Shown: in pieces, positions 1 to 9,452 of the stretch
How positions within the stretch are numbered: position 1 is the stretch's first letter
How the letters are laid out: each line of letters opens with the position of its first letter
Assembly: GCF_001434465.1 (NCBI RefSeq)
Contig: NZ_AZGE01000011.1
Location: 1-48,197 of the forward strand
DNA: 48,197 nt
Direction of reading: 5' to 3'
Origin: Limosilactobacillus oris DSM 4864
GTDB lineage: Bacteria > Bacillota > Bacilli > Lactobacillales > Lactobacillaceae
Made by a program: the position numbers and the translations under genes
The notes under the pieces: model-generated
Told to the model about the DNA's origin: nothing
Database searches by the model: none
Seen by the model: the letters and a program-made list of their open reading frames with translations, nothing else

Positions 1-29
1 CTTTCGTCCAACTATGGGGGTTCACTTCA
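1..29. mobile_element. Terminal inverted repeat of an IS (left window end)
   Basis: Positions 2-29 are the exact reverse complement of 48170-48197. The outward end reads TGAAGTGAACCCCC followed by an AGTTGGAC core, which resembles the IS3-family IS150-group terminal repeats (TG start, CCCC, AGTTGGAC). The body of the element would lie to the left of the window. The family assignment comes from the repeat alone, since no transposase is in the window. Confidence 0.6.
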
Positions 30-228
30 TTAAGGTGGCTTGCTTTTTAGTAATGCTAATATCATGCAATCTCATCATTCGCAGGCGATCCCTTGTTAGC
101 CAAACTGTCAATAAAACGAATAGAATTAAGCAGGATTCAGGCAGGCGGCGACCTTTATGAAATATGAACTCGACTTGATAGACGCCCGAAACGAAGGGAT
201 GGAAAAGGACCAGCCCACCAGCAAGCAA
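22..228 (-). pseudogene. Possible remnant of a membrane-protein gene cut by the IS
   Basis: A 68-codon minus-strand frame with hydrophobic stretches (about residues 2-12 and 33-44) followed by a basic tail. Its last codons and stop are supplied by the IS terminal repeat. Just upstream (about 230-300) another frame also encodes a hydrophobic stretch, as if one membrane-protein gene had been frameshifted and then truncated by the insertion. No start codon with a good ribosome site is visible. I do not recognise the family, and it could be chance coding. Confidence 0.2.
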
Positions 229-387
229 AAAATATCAAACTCACTGCTAAGCTATTATACAATCTAGGAATTACTAAATCTGCAATCTTAGCGATGCCTA
301 TCAGCTGTTGTCTCCTGACTCGAACTTATAAGGTATTTGCTTAGGGTAGTTTCAATAACCGTTAAAAAGCAACCAGGATAGGTTGTT

Positions 388-424
388 AAAAGGCCCCGAC
401 GCAATAATTACGCCGGAGCCTTTT
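388..424 (-). terminator. Intrinsic terminator after the GH25 repeat gene
   Basis: Arms AAAAGGCCCCGACG and CGCCGGAGCCTTTT (plus strand) pair through a stem with two mismatch or wobble positions around an AT-rich loop. Read on the minus strand the stem is followed by a short T run. It sits just after the stop of the minus-strand gene ending at 434. Confidence 0.65.
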
Positions 425-433
425 AGTTTCGTT

Positions 434-2140
434 TTATAGTTTTCGCAAATCTGACCAATAGTCAATGCAATCGTTGTTCCCGTATTCATCAGAGCTATAA
501 CGATCAATTATTTGCAACTTGTCCCCCTGTGCAAGAGCACGTTGGATCTTAGCATCGGGCTTAAAGTTTACGTTAAATCCTGAGTTTGCACTTTCATATA
601 CATCAGGATAAATCTTAGCAATATCAGGGCGACTCACTTGATTAGCGACCTTGACCCGGGTAATCTCCCTTCCCTGAGTCGCATCAAATAAAATGACATA
701 GTGGTATGGTCGACCAACAATCTGATCACTAATATGCCAACCACTAGCTTGAATGCTACCATCCGGCTTCAAGGATAACGAATCAAGATAACCAGTATTC
801 TGTTGGAATGACTGTGCTGCAAAGAAATGATGAACGAAAGTTCCTTCACCAGACTGTTTATCATTCGTATACCGAGCAATCACTTGTAATTGGTGACCAT
901 TCTTCAAAGCTGATGTCAGAGCAGCATTATCTTTGATATTAAACGCCACGTCAAAACCACTCTGAGATGCACCATAAATATTCGGATTATCAGCAGCAAC
1001 ATCTGCTCGTGCGCGGCCATTAGTAACTTGCTGACGCCCAATTTCACGACCAGTGGTTGCATCAAGCAAAATAACATACATTGCTTGCGCACCAGCACTC
1101 CGACTATCCGCATACCAACCAGTTGCCCGAACCGTATCGCCATCAATTCTAAATGATTCTAAGCGTTGGTTACTCTGGTTATTATAAAAATTCTTGGACT
1201 GCTTAAACCAATAATCAGTAATATTTCCTTCACCAGTTTCAGAGTCACAATAGCGAGCCAGAACTCGTAATGAGTGGCCCTCTAACAGTGCCTTCTGTAG
1301 TCCACCATACTTAGCAATGTCAAAATCCGCAACAAAGCCAGCATTATTACTATTAATAACGTTTGGATAAAGCTTAGCAATATCAGGTCGACTTTCAGTT
1401 GATGCATTAACTCGTGCAACTTCCTTACCTGTTTGATCATCAATCAATAAAATTAGCTGGTTAGGTTCCACTAACGATTTATCAGCAGCATGCCAACCGC
1501 TTACCCGGAGGTGACCATTGTAGAGGCTAAAGTCATCAACAGCAGCAATATTATTGTTAAATGCCCGTGGAGTAAACCAGTAATCAATGTTTCCACCACC
1601 ATTGGGATCACTGTACCGACTGATTACCTGAACAGAGTCACCATTCATGATTGCCGCTCTTAGCTTATCATTCATGTTAAAAGAGACATTAAAACCTGAA
1701 TTGCCACTATTATAAACGTTGGCAAAAGCTCTCCCAACATCAGCACGACTAACATTATTAACGGTCTGACGGGCAATCTCTTTCCCGGTTGTTGAATCCA
1801 ATAAAATCAACTCATGCTTACCACGACCGATTGCTTGATTAGAAGCATGCCAACCTACAATTGTCACGCCACCGTTCGTAACCTGAAATCTATCTATGTT
1901 AGCGATGTTAGTATTAAAAGCAACACTGTTGAAATTGTGGTCATTATAATTACTATTACCATCATTCGAACTAGTATAGCGAATTAAAACTTTAATATGG
2001 TGACCATTAGCGATTGTATTTGCAAGGTTACCATTTAAGGCAAAGCTAGCGTTGAAACCCGAATCGCCAGCACCATAAATGCCATTATAAGCCTTCGCCA
2101 CATCTGGACGACTCACGGCACTAACTTGCTGACGTACCAA
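434..2140 (-). pseudogene. C-terminal repeat part of the frameshifted GH25 protein
   Basis: This is the detached C-terminal part of the GH25 lysozyme gene directly upstream. It holds four complete copies of the shared surface repeat plus the rest of a first copy. Each copy shows the landmark order GWHA (or GWYA/GWHI), an ILL/ILF-D strand, RPD(V/I), SGF, a RYS/RYT strand, and YWF. Upstream the reading frame continues in register (D-Q-D-T-G) to about 2160, where one extra base separates it from the lysozyme frame. There is no signal peptide and no ribosome site at its first ATG. Repaired, the whole protein would be about 938 aa with five repeats. It ends within a wall-binding-type repeat, with no LPXTG motif. 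Confidence 0.75.
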
Positions 2141-2159
2141 CTCGTTACCAGTATCTTGG

Positions 2160-3251
2160 TCAAATTAAAATTATAAAACGATTGGCCTTCCCCTGATTAT
2201 TATTATCGGCAAACCAACCGGCAACATCGAGGGTGTTGTTATTGGCGTTAATACTAAAGTTATCCAAGTTCGCCGCGCTAGTCGTCTGATGGCCGGCGTA
2301 GTTAGCAAACATCCCAAAGTCAATGGAGGCATCAATATTAGTACCATTCCAGTTGTCAGTATACTGCCAAGCACCGTAGCCCCGACTCTGGACGGTATTA
2401 CGGTAGTTCCCATAGGCAGCCACCCAGGTCCGTGCTCGCCCAACGGTGGAACTAACGTTATACTGCTGGTCATAGTACCAGCCAGTGTAGACCCCGTGGT
2501 TATTGAAGCCCAACGAACTCAGCGTTTGCCAGAAGACATTCAAATTATTGACAATCCCCGCGTATTGTGTCTGAGGAACGCTTTCGACATCCGCAATCAT
2601 CAGCGTATCATTCCCCAACCCAACCACACGGGCCATCCGGGCAAAGAGCTGGGCCTCTGCCTGAGCCTGTGCAGCAGTCGTGAAGCGGACAAAGTGGTAA
2701 GCCGAAACCGTCATCCCCGCCGCCTGGGCCCGGGAAACCTGCTGCTGAGCGTAACCATTGGTCCAGCCGGTACTTTCCGACAGCTTGACAACAACATTGT
2801 TGATTCCCTGGTTGTGGTACTGGCGGAACGTTTCTTCGGAAATGTTCGGCTGGTAGGCCGAGATGTCTAACGTGTCCGCAGTGGATAAATTGTTGGTTGC
2901 CGCGTAGGCCGCCGTCGTCACGGCATTAGCATTAACCGGTGCGGCACTCGCTTGCTGAACGTTCAGGGTCGTCGTTGCAGCAGCGGTCGTTTTGTCATTA
3001 GCCGCTGTGCCGCTGGTTTGTGTACCAGCCGTAACGGTGCTTTCCAGCATCGCGTTAGTCGTCGAATCAGTAGCATCGGCCGGAGTTGCAACTTGACTAG
3101 CCACCGCACTGACCTGGCTCGTCGTAGTAGCTGGCGTGGCATCATCGGCCTGTCCATTAACCGTACCAAACGCCATTACCCCAAAGGCGACTGCTGCACA
3201 GCACCATAGTTTTCCACTCTTGTACAATTTAAACCGTTTCTTGGCTTCCAT
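2160..3251 (-). CDS. GH25 lysozyme with KxYKxGKxW signal (truncated by frameshift)
   Basis: Secreted muramidase of glycoside hydrolase family 25, which cuts the MurNAc-GlcNAc bond of peptidoglycan. Residues 9-17 (KLYKSGKLW) match the KxYKxGKxW export signal, followed by a hydrophobic segment. A Thr/Ala-rich linker runs to about 125. The GH25 domain covers about 128-318, with Asp129 (DIS motif) and the Asp221-x-Glu223 pair (ADVES) as expected active-site acids. The first surface repeat starts at about 328 and stops at a premature TGA. The start chosen at 3251 follows AAGGAAG. An upstream ATG at 3287 has no ribosome site. The catalytic domain is intact, so a shortened lysozyme lacking the repeat array could still be made. 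The gene lies downstream of rmlD behind a terminator. Confidence 0.85.
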   Translation of the reverse strand: MEAKKRFKLYKSGKLWCCAAVAFGVMAFGTVNGQADDATPATTTSQVSAVASQVATPADATDSTTNAMLESTVTAGTQTSGTAANDKTTAAATTTLNVQQASAAPVNANAVTTAAYAATNNLSTADTLDISAYQPNISEETFRQYHNQGINNVVVKLSESTGWTNGYAQQQVSRAQAAGMTVSAYHFVRFTTAAQAQAEAQLFARMARVVGLGNDTLMIADVESVPQTQYAGIVNNLNVFWQTLSSLGFNNHGVYTGWYYDQQYNVSSTVGRARTWVAAYGNYRNTVQSRGYGAWQYTDNWNGTNIDASIDFGMFANYAGHQTTSAANLDNFSINANNNTLDVAGWFADNNNQGKANRFIILI

Positions 3252-3305
3252 CTTAACTTTCTTCCTTAACACTTTCTTATTCTGCATAAGAAAAATTATA
3301 AGGCT

Positions 3306-3338
3306 TTAAAAAGTAAAAATCCCGTTTGCAACGGGATT
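3306..3338 (-). terminator. Intrinsic terminator after rmlD
   Basis: A perfect 9-bp stem, AATCCCGTT with AACGGGATT, closes a 3-base loop. On the minus strand it is followed by TTTTTACTTTTT. It separates rmlD from the lysozyme gene. Next to it (3344-3354) lies a small TCTGTTACAGA hairpin on the minus strand that recurs after the flippase gene. Confidence 0.85.
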
Positions 3339-3359
3339 GTAAATATCTGTAACAGACAA

Positions 3360-4202
3360 TTAATCAACTTGTTTCAGAAAACTTTGCAGGGCTTCCTGCC
3401 AACTGATTGGTGTAAAGCCGGTGGCCTTGACCTTATCCAAACTCATGATGGAATGCCGGGGCCGGTATGCCTTTTGCGGATACTCTTCCGAGGTTACCGC
3501 TGCCACCTCTACCGGCTGGTCTTTCAAAATCTCACTGGCAAACTCATACCAAGAGCAGGAGCCATCATTGGATAACTGGTACAGGCCGAATGGAATCTGG
3601 TGTTGAACCGCGTAAAGCATAAACTCCGCCAGGGTCCGGGTCCAAGTTGGCCGGCCAACCTGATCCGCAACGACGGTCAGCCGGTCATGGTCCTTTGCCA
3701 GCCGCAACATTGTGTAGACAAAGTTTTTACCATACTGACCGAAGACCCAGGAAGTTCGAATGATGTAGTACTTATCCATGATCTGTTCTACCAGCTGTTC
3801 GCCCGCCAGCTTGGCCTTACCGTACTCGTTCTTCGGGTTGGTTGGCGCATCAACCTGGTATTCACCTTCATTGGTCCCGTCGAAAACGTAGTCGGTACTG
3901 ATATACACCAGAGTGGCACCCGCCTGTTGAGCGGCTTCGGCAACGTTCTTGGTACCGGCCTCGTTGACCGCCCAGTTCAAGTCTTTCTTTTCGTCTTCGG
4001 CTGGATCCACGGCGGTAAAGGCAGCACAGTGGAAGACGATTTCCGGCTGCTCCGTATTAAAGCGGGCGTCAACGGTAGCCTTATCGGTAATATCCATCGA
4101 CTGGGAGTCAAAGGCACTGTACTCAATTCCCTGCTCATCCAATAAGTGGCGGAGTTCGGTCCCCAGTTGCCCGTTAGCCCCAGTAATTAAAATTTTAGAC
4201 AT
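3360..4202 (-). CDS. rmlD: dTDP-4-dehydrorhamnose reductase RmlD
   Basis: Last step of dTDP-L-rhamnose synthesis: NAD(P)H-dependent reduction of dTDP-4-keto-L-rhamnose. At 280 aa it has the usual family length. The N-terminus is a Rossmann fold with GANGQLG (residues 8-14). The STDYVFDG segment at about 103-110 and the YGKAK motif further on give the short-chain dehydrogenase Tyr-x-x-x-Lys pair. The ATG at 4202 follows GGAAGGGAG at good spacing. It is the last gene of the rmlA-C-B-D order but is separated from rmlB by a hairpin with a T run, so it may be read at a lower level than the rest of the operon. Confidence 0.93.
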   Translation of the reverse strand: MSKILITGANGQLGTELRHLLDEQGIEYSAFDSQSMDITDKATVDARFNTEQPEIVFHCAAFTAVDPAEDEKKDLNWAVNEAGTKNVAEAAQQAGATLVYISTDYVFDGTNEGEYQVDAPTNPKNEYGKAKLAGEQLVEQIMDKYYIIRTSWVFGQYGKNFVYTMLRLAKDHDRLTVVADQVGRPTWTRTLAEFMLYAVQHQIPFGLYQLSNDGSCSWYEFASEILKDQPVEVAAVTSEEYPQKAYRPRHSIMSLDKVKATGFTPISWQEALQSFLKQVD

Positions 4203-4217
4203 AGGTTCTCCCTTCCG

Positions 4218-4256
4218 AAAAAAGAGGCTGCTGGTTCAACCCACAGTCTCTTTTTT
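4218..4256. terminator. Bidirectional terminator-like hairpin between rmlB and rmlD
   Basis: Arms AAAAAAGAGGCTG and CAGTCTCTTTTTT pair with one G-T wobble, giving A and T runs on both sides. Both neighbouring genes are read on the minus strand, so this is an internal, probably leaky, terminator. The following bases (AAGATAACGTGC, then CCCTGTCGAGGA, about 4264-4293) also occur at 38440-38610. The site therefore looks like a short member of the dispersed hairpin repeat described there. Confidence 0.6.
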
Positions 4257-4312
4257 CAATCCAAAGATAACGTGCTCGCCCCCCTGTCGAGGACTGGCTC
4301 GCACTTCCATTT

Positions 4313-5296
4313 TTACTTCAAAGCCGCCTTGGCCTTCAGTGGCTGCCACCAGTCTTCGTTGTCCTTGTACCAGTCAATCGTCTTCACGATTCCAGTATCA
4401 AAGGTGTATTCTGGCTTCCAGCCCAGTTCAGTTTCAATCTTCGTCGGGTCGATGGCGTAGCGCTTATCGTGGCCCAACCGGTCCTTGACGTACTTGATGT
4501 GGTCTTCGGAAATTCCCAGGTTATCCACGATCAGGTGAACGATCTCGTTGTTGGTCCGTTCGTTGTGGCCACCAACGTTGTAAATTTCACCCGGCTTACC
4601 ATCACGGAGGACCAGGTCAATCGCTTGGCAGTGGTCGGAAACGTAGAGCCAGTCACGGATATTCTTACCATTCCCGTAGATTGGCAGGTCCTTGCCTTCC
4701 ATCCCGTTAGAAGTCATCAGCGGAATCAGCTTTTCAGGGAATTGGTATGGCCCGTAGTTGTTGGAGCAACGGGTGATGTTAACGTTCAGACCGTAAGTCT
4801 CGTAGTAGGCCCGAACCATCATGTCAGCAGAGGCCTTGCTTGCGGAGTACGGTGAGTTTGGTTGCAGTGGCGATTCCTCGGTGAAGTAGCCGGTGGCTCC
4901 TAGGGTCCCGTAAACTTCGTCGGTGGAAACCTGCAGGAACTTCTCAACCCCCTCGCGCTTTGCCACGTCCAAGAGGGCCAGGGTCCCCTGGACATTGGTT
5001 TCCACGAAGACTTCGGGGTGGAGGATTGACCGGTCAACGTGCGATTCGGCCGCGAAGTTGACGATGTGGTCGATGTTGAATTCGTGCACCAGGTGGGTAA
5101 CAAGCTCCCGGTTGACGATGTTCCCCTTAACAAAGTGGTAGTGTGGGTTGTCCTTAACGTCGTCCAGGTTGTGGATGTTCCCCGCATAGGTTAAGAGATC
5201 AAGGTTGATCAGGTTGTCATCCGGGTGCTTTTCCAGCATGTAGTGAATAAAGTTAGAACCGATAAAGCCGGCCCCACCAGTAACTAAAATATTCAT
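4313..5296 (-). CDS. rmlB: dTDP-glucose 4,6-dehydratase RmlB
   Basis: Converts dTDP-glucose to dTDP-4-keto-6-deoxyglucose, the second step of dTDP-rhamnose synthesis. The 327-aa protein is an extended short-chain dehydrogenase. It has the NAD-binding GGAGFIGSN at residues 7-15, the STDEVYG loop with the family's Asp-Glu catalytic pair, and the YSASKA motif with catalytic Tyr and Lys. The ATG at 5296 lies 2 bases after the rmlC stop, and its GGAGG site lies inside the end of rmlC, so the two genes are translationally linked. Confidence 0.95.
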   Translation of the reverse strand: MNILVTGGAGFIGSNFIHYMLEKHPDDNLINLDLLTYAGNIHNLDDVKDNPHYHFVKGNIVNRELVTHLVHEFNIDHIVNFAAESHVDRSILHPEVFVETNVQGTLALLDVAKREGVEKFLQVSTDEVYGTLGATGYFTEESPLQPNSPYSASKASADMMVRAYYETYGLNVNITRCSNNYGPYQFPEKLIPLMTSNGMEGKDLPIYGNGKNIRDWLYVSDHCQAIDLVLRDGKPGEIYNVGGHNERTNNEIVHLIVDNLGISEDHIKYVKDRLGHDKRYAIDPTKIETELGWKPEYTFDTGIVKTIDWYKDNEDWWQPLKAKAALK

Positions 5297-5298
5297 GT

Positions 5299-5874
5299 TT
5301 ACTTGTCCTCCCCGTAAGTGAAGTTAATTTCGGCGTCCTTGAATGATGGGTGGTGCTGATCCTTTTCGGAGAGAATCAGGTGGTCAACCGGCATTGGCCA
5401 CTTGATGTCCAAGTCAGGGTCATCAAAGGCGATCCCGCGGTCGGCTTCCGGTGCGTAGTAGCCATCAACCTTGTAGGCCACGTTGACGTTAGGCGTCAGG
5501 GTAACGAAACCGTGTGCGAAGCCTTTAGGCACTAGGAGTTGACGATGGTTGTATTCACTCAGGATGAAGCCTTCCCACTTGCCATAAGCTGGTGAGCCCT
5601 TCCGAATATCAACGATAACGTCGTAAATCGCCCCGGTAACGGCCCGCAGCAACTTAGTTTGGGAGTACGGTGCCAACTGGTAGTGCATCCCCCGCAGGAC
5701 TCCTGGTTCCACGGACAGTGACTGGTTGTCCTGGGTAAATTCAACGTTGATGCCAGCTTCTTCAAACTTATTCTTCGTGTAGGTTTCGGTAAAGAAGCCC
5801 CGGTGGTCACCGAAGACGTCGGTTTCCACAATCTTGGCATCAGGCAATGACGTATCAATAACTTTCAATGACAT
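5299..5874 (-). CDS. rmlC: dTDP-4-dehydrorhamnose 3,5-epimerase RmlC
   Basis: Epimerises dTDP-4-keto-6-deoxyglucose at C3 and C5 to the L-rhamno form. It is a 191-aa cupin-fold enzyme of normal length. Recognisable segments are GDHRGFFTETY (residues 22-32), the RGMHYQ strand carrying the catalytic His, and PKGFAHGF in the second half. The ATG at 5874 follows AAGGAGCGAG. It lies between rmlA and rmlB in one transcript. Confidence 0.94.
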   Translation of the reverse strand: MSLKVIDTSLPDAKIVETDVFGDHRGFFTETYTKNKFEEAGINVEFTQDNQSLSVEPGVLRGMHYQLAPYSQTKLLRAVTGAIYDVIVDIRKGSPAYGKWEGFILSEYNHRQLLVPKGFAHGFVTLTPNVNVAYKVDGYYAPEADRGIAFDDPDLDIKWPMPVDHLILSEKDQHHPSFKDAEINFTYGEDK

Positions 5875-5888
5875 TAATTACTCGCTCC

Positions 5889-6758
5889 TTAATCTTCCTT
5901 AGCCAGCCGTAAGAGGTATTGGCCATAATCATTCTTCTTTAGCGGTTGAGCCAGCTTAACCAGCTGGTCCTTGTCGATGTAGCCCATCCGGTAGGCAATT
6001 TCTTCGAGGGCCGCGACCTTGAGATTCTGCCGCCGTTCAATCGTAGCAATAAAGTTGGCCGCTTCCAGCATGGAATCATGGGTCCCGGTGTCTAACCAGG
6101 CATAGCCCCGCCCCATCAGCTTGACGTCGAGCTTACCCCGGCGCAGGTATTCCTTATTGACGTCGGTAATCTCGAGCTCGCCCCGGGCAGACGGCTGAAT
6201 GTGCTTGGCAATATCAACTACGTCGTTATCGTAGAAGTATAGGCCGGTAACCGCATAGTTGCTCTTTGGGTGGGCCGGTTTTTCTTCGATTGATAACGCG
6301 TGCATCTGATCATCGAAGTCTACGACACCAAACCGTTCCGGGTCGTTGACGTGGTAGCCAAAGACGGTTGCCCCGTCGGTCTTCTTCGCCGCCGACTGAA
6401 CCAGGTCGGATAATCCGGCCCCGTAGTAGATGTTGTCGCCTAAGATCAGGCAGACGCTGTCGTCACCAATGAAATCTTCACCAAGGATGAAGGCCTCAGC
6501 CAGTCCGTTTGGTTTTTCTTGAACCTTGTAGGAAAAGTGCAATCCCAATTCTGAGCCATCGCCCAGTAGGTTCTTGAACAGTGGCATAAATTCCGGAGTA
6601 GAAATCACCAGGATGTCGCGAATCCCCGCCAACATCAGGGTTGACAAGGGGTAGTACACCATTGGCTTATCATAAACTGGAATCAGCTGCTTTGAAATTC
6701 CCCGGGTAATCGGGTACAGGCGGGTCCCCGACCCACCAGCTAAAATAATTCCTTTCAT
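5889..6758 (-). CDS. rmlA: Glucose-1-phosphate thymidylyltransferase RmlA
   Basis: Makes dTDP-glucose from glucose-1-phosphate and dTTP, the entry step of dTDP-rhamnose synthesis. The 289-aa protein starts [16 protein letters not shown], the nucleotidyltransferase signature, with the catalytic R and the [13 protein letters not shown] substrate loop nearby and LGDNIYYG in the middle. I place the start at 6758, preceded by a perfect AAGGAGG. The frame runs 18 codons further upstream, but that stretch has no family similarity and no ribosome site. First gene of the rmlA-C-B-D order. Confidence 0.95.
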   Translation of the reverse strand: MKGIILAGGSGTRLYPITRGISKQLIPVYDKPMVYYPLSTLMLAGIRDILVISTPEFMPLFKNLLGDGSELGLHFSYKVQEKPNGLAEAFILGEDFIGDDSVCLILGDNIYYGAGLSDLVQSAAKKTDGATVFGYHVNDPERFGVVDFDDQMHALSIEEKPAHPKSNYAVTGLYFYDNDVVDIAKHIQPSARGELEITDVNKEYLRRGKLDVKLMGRGYAWLDTGTHDSMLEAANFIATIERRQNLKVAALEEIAYRMGYIDKDQLVKLAQPLKKNDYGQYLLRLAKED

Positions 6759-6878
6759 AATGGCCTCCTTAAAATGCCAAAATCCATGTTTAATTTTAGC
6801 ACACTTGGGCACTTGAAATGATTAAAACTAGCTAAAAAACATGAAAGGAGCCATGACGTTTACTCAAATCTAGCCATG

Positions 6879-6912
6879 GAAAAAACAAAAGGCCAGGATT
6901 ACTCCCAGCCAA
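6879..6912 (-). terminator. Intrinsic terminator after the GH73 gene
   Basis: On the minus strand, GGCTGGGA and TCCTGGCC pair (two wobble pairs) around a 4-base loop, followed by TTTTGTTTTTT. It lies 7 bases after the stop of the glucosaminidase gene. Confidence 0.7.
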
Positions 6913-6918
6913 ATTTAG

Positions 6919-9243
6919 TTATTTAATTGTAACGTTGAGAATTGTAACGTTGAGTGGTTCAAACCAGTAATCAATGTGATTACCCTCACCGCTAGCAGAA
7001 TCACTGTAACGAGAAATCACTTGCAAGCGATGACCGCTAAGCGATGAATCCACTGGTAAGCTGACCTTAAAGCCGGATTGACCTGCATTATAGACAGCAA
7101 ACGCATTGGCGACATCCGGACGGGCAACGTTTTCTACCAATTGCCGTTCCACTTCTTTACCGGTAGTCCAATCATACAAAATGATAAAGTGATATGGCTT
7201 ATTAAGCCCTTGATCAGTAGCATGCCAGCCGGCAAGATCAAGCTGATTATTCTTCACTGCTACTTGGTCTAGACTAGCCAAGTTTTGATTAAAAGTTTGC
7301 GGTGCAAACCAATAATCAACAACGTTACCATTTCCGGCCGGGTCATCCGTGTAACGAGAAATGACCTGAATCTGATCACCGACCATTCCAGCCGTTAGCG
7401 GAACATTAATATCGAAGCCGGATTGGCCCGCATTGTAAATATTAGAATAAGCACGAGTGATATCTGTCCGTGCCTTATTTTCAACCCGGTAACGAGTAAT
7501 TTCTTTTCCTTTACTCTTATCAAACACAATAATGTAATGGTACTTCTTACCCACACTCTGGTCAGAAGCATGCCAACCTGAGATGTGTACTTGGTTCCCG
7601 CTTACCTTAAAGTTTTCCAAGTAAGCCCGGTTCTGGTTGAACGTCTTAGGAGCAAACCAGTAATCAACTGCATTTCCATTTCCGGCTGGATCATCCGTGT
7701 ACCGGGAAATTACTTGAATTTGATCGCCAGCCAATGCTGAACTAAACTTCAATTTCAAACTAAAACCTGAGTTAGCAGCATTATAAAGACCTGGGAATGC
7801 CCGTGCAACATCGTTTCGTGTCACACTGTTTACTAGGTAGCGCCCCAATTCAGTCTGCTTTGAGCCATCAAAGATGATGATATAGTGATACTTCTTACCT
7901 AAACTGTTATCAGCAGCGTGCCAACCAGAAATATTAATATTTCCGGTTGTCGCATCTAATGACATATTGTCAAGAGCGGCCATATTAGCGTTCAGCGACA
8001 CGGAATTAAATGACAGATCTTTGCCGCCATTAGGGTCACCCTTGGCATCATTAGTATAACGGGATACGACTTTGATATTTCTACCAGCAAAAGTGCTAGT
8101 ATACGGAATAGTTATATCAAAGCCGCTCCAACCAGCTGCACCAGTATTAGAATACAGATTCTGAATATCCTGTCGATAGGTTTTAGAAACATCTTGTCGG
8201 TATAATTCCTGATCTGTATTCCCGTCAAGTAATATAATAAAGTGATGCATATTACTATTAGATGCACTAGCAACGTGCCAGCCAGAAATATGGAGCTGGT
8301 CTCCACGTACTGACAAGTCATCAACATGGCCAGTATTGGTATCAAAGGCTTCTTGGTCCCAAGCAGTCAAGCCGTAGCGTTCAATCACAGAGTTCAGAGT
8401 AGTCGTGTAACTCGGGTCGGTTGCGTAACCGTCGGCCCGAATTAAGTAGGTCACATCGCGGTAGTTAGTCTTCCACAGCAAGTTGTGGTAACGGCTATTG
8501 GCAACCAGGAAGTAACCGTGGTCCTGAACGGACTGGGAGTTGTTGTCATAGGCTCGGAAAGCGTCGTTGATGATGACGCTCTGCCCACCGTAAACTTCCC
8601 GCGTTGGCAGGGTGACGCTATGGCCATTGTAGGAACCCTTGATTCCAAACAGGTTGTGGTATTGGGAAGCCAAACTGGATTGCCCCCAACCACTTTCGAT
8701 GATCGCTTGGGCAGCAGTCAAGGAAGGTAAGACCCCGTACTGTTTCCAGGTAGAGATAGCACCGTCATGAATTGAATCTAAAAAGGCCTTTTGGGCGGCG
8801 GTCAAACCTGCCGTGTTGAGGCTGGCTGCACCACTACCACCATTGGCAGCATTCACCGGTTCAGCAGTAACATTGTATTGGCTAGTAGAATAGCCGGGAT
8901 TCGTCTCCACAACCGGCTTGTTTGCGGCTGCCTGGACTGCACTGTTATCAAGGCTAACGGCTCCGTCATCATTACTGTTATTGGTAGTTTGGTTCGCAGC
9001 TACCGCACTTTGCGTGTAGACCTGGGCGGACGCTACACTTTGATTTTGGCTCGTACTTACATTTAAGATCTGAGAATTATTGTTTTGCGTATTTGCGTCA
9101 GTAGTAGCCACTACCTGGGCATTTGCATCGGCAGACTGGCTGCTATCGGCTTGGGCGTCAGCCTGGAAGAACAACAGAGACGCACCAAAGGTAAATAAAA
9201 CAGGTAATACGATTTTTACTCGTGATTGTTTCTTGTTTTTCAT
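6919..9243 (-). CDS. GH73 endo-beta-N-acetylglucosaminidase with four surface repeats
   Basis: Secreted peptidoglycan glucosaminidase. Residues 1-33 form a Sec signal peptide (basic start, hydrophobic core, AQA-type cleavage). Unlike its relatives it has no KxYKxGKxW motif. A Ser/Gln/Asn-rich low-complexity stretch runs to about 140. The GH73 domain covers about 145-295, with the catalytic Glu183 in AAQAIIESGWGQS and the YHNLFGIKG segment typical of the family. Four copies of the shared repeat fill about 305-774. Each runs from an L-D/E-x-(F/L/M) start through GWHA/GWHV, RxDI or RPDV, SGF and ISRY to YWF. The protein ends inside the last copy with no sortase motif. It lies between the NlpC/P60 gene and rmlA as a single-gene unit. 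Confidence 0.9.
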   Translation of the reverse strand: MKNKKQSRVKIVLPVLFTFGASLLFFQADAQADSSQSADANAQVVATTDANTQNNNSQILNVSTSQNQSVASAQVYTQSAVAANQTTNNSNDDGAVSLDNSAVQAAANKPVVETNPGYSTSQYNVTAEPVNAANGGSGAASLNTAGLTAAQKAFLDSIHDGAISTWKQYGVLPSLTAAQAIIESGWGQSSLASQYHNLFGIKGSYNGHSVTLPTREVYGGQSVIINDAFRAYDNNSQSVQDHGYFLVANSRYHNLLWKTNYRDVTYLIRADGYATDPSYTTTLNSVIERYGLTAWDQEAFDTNTGHVDDLSVRGDQLHISGWHVASASNSNMHHFIILLDGNTDQELYRQDVSKTYRQDIQNLYSNTGAAGWSGFDITIPYTSTFAGRNIKVVSRYTNDAKGDPNGGKDLSFNSVSLNANMAALDNMSLDATTGNINISGWHAADNSLGKKYHYIIIFDGSKQTELGRYLVNSVTRNDVARAFPGLYNAANSGFSLKLKFSSALAGDQIQVISRYTDDPAGNGNAVDYWFAPKTFNQNRAYLENFKVSGNQVHISGWHASDQSVGKKYHYIIVFDKSKGKEITRYRVENKARTDITRAYSNIYNAGQSGFDINVPLTAGMVGDQIQVISRYTDDPAGNGNVVDYWFAPQTFNQNLASLDQVAVKNNQLDLAGWHATDQGLNKPYHFIILYDWTTGKEVERQLVENVARPDVANAFAVYNAGQSGFKVSLPVDSSLSGHRLQVISRYSDSASGEGNHIDYWFEPLNVTILNVTIK
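6922..8325 (-). repeat. Four-copy surface repeat array in the GH73 protein
   Basis: About 117 aa per unit. GWHA/V occurs at the start of each of the four units. Units 2 and 3 share long stretches (KKYHYIIxFD, then RYTDDPAGNGN), suggesting duplication within this gene. Confidence 0.8.
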
Positions 9244-9367
9244 TGTTTAAAACTTTTCCCTCAAATCTTAAAAACTAATAATCTAACTTAAACACCATTG
9301 ACTATGGTACCATTGCAAAATTACAGCGAAGTTACAGTAAGTTTATAAAAGGACAAAAGGGTGAAAT

Positions 9368-9415
9368 AAAAACGGTAATCATCAACTATGTTTAATAGTC
9401 GATGATTACCGTTTT
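9368..9415 (-). terminator. Intrinsic terminator after the NlpC/P60 gene
   Basis: A long stem in which AAAACGGTAATCATC and GATGATTACCGTTTT match exactly, extended by ACTAT/ATAGT past one mismatch. On the minus strand TTTTTATTT follows. It is one of the strongest terminators in the window. Confidence 0.9.
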
Positions 9416-9452
9416 ATAATCTCCCAATTAGTAAACTTAAATCCCTAATGAG

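Noticed and set aside
2289-2870. Plus-strand open frame of 193 codons opposite the lysozyme gene
   Set aside because: It lies wholly within the antisense of the GH25 coding sequence, has no signal of a real protein, and is explained by GC-rich third positions.
3600-4145. Plus-strand open frame of 181 codons opposite rmlD
   Set aside because: Antisense shadow of a clear rmlD gene, with no ribosome site or family resemblance.
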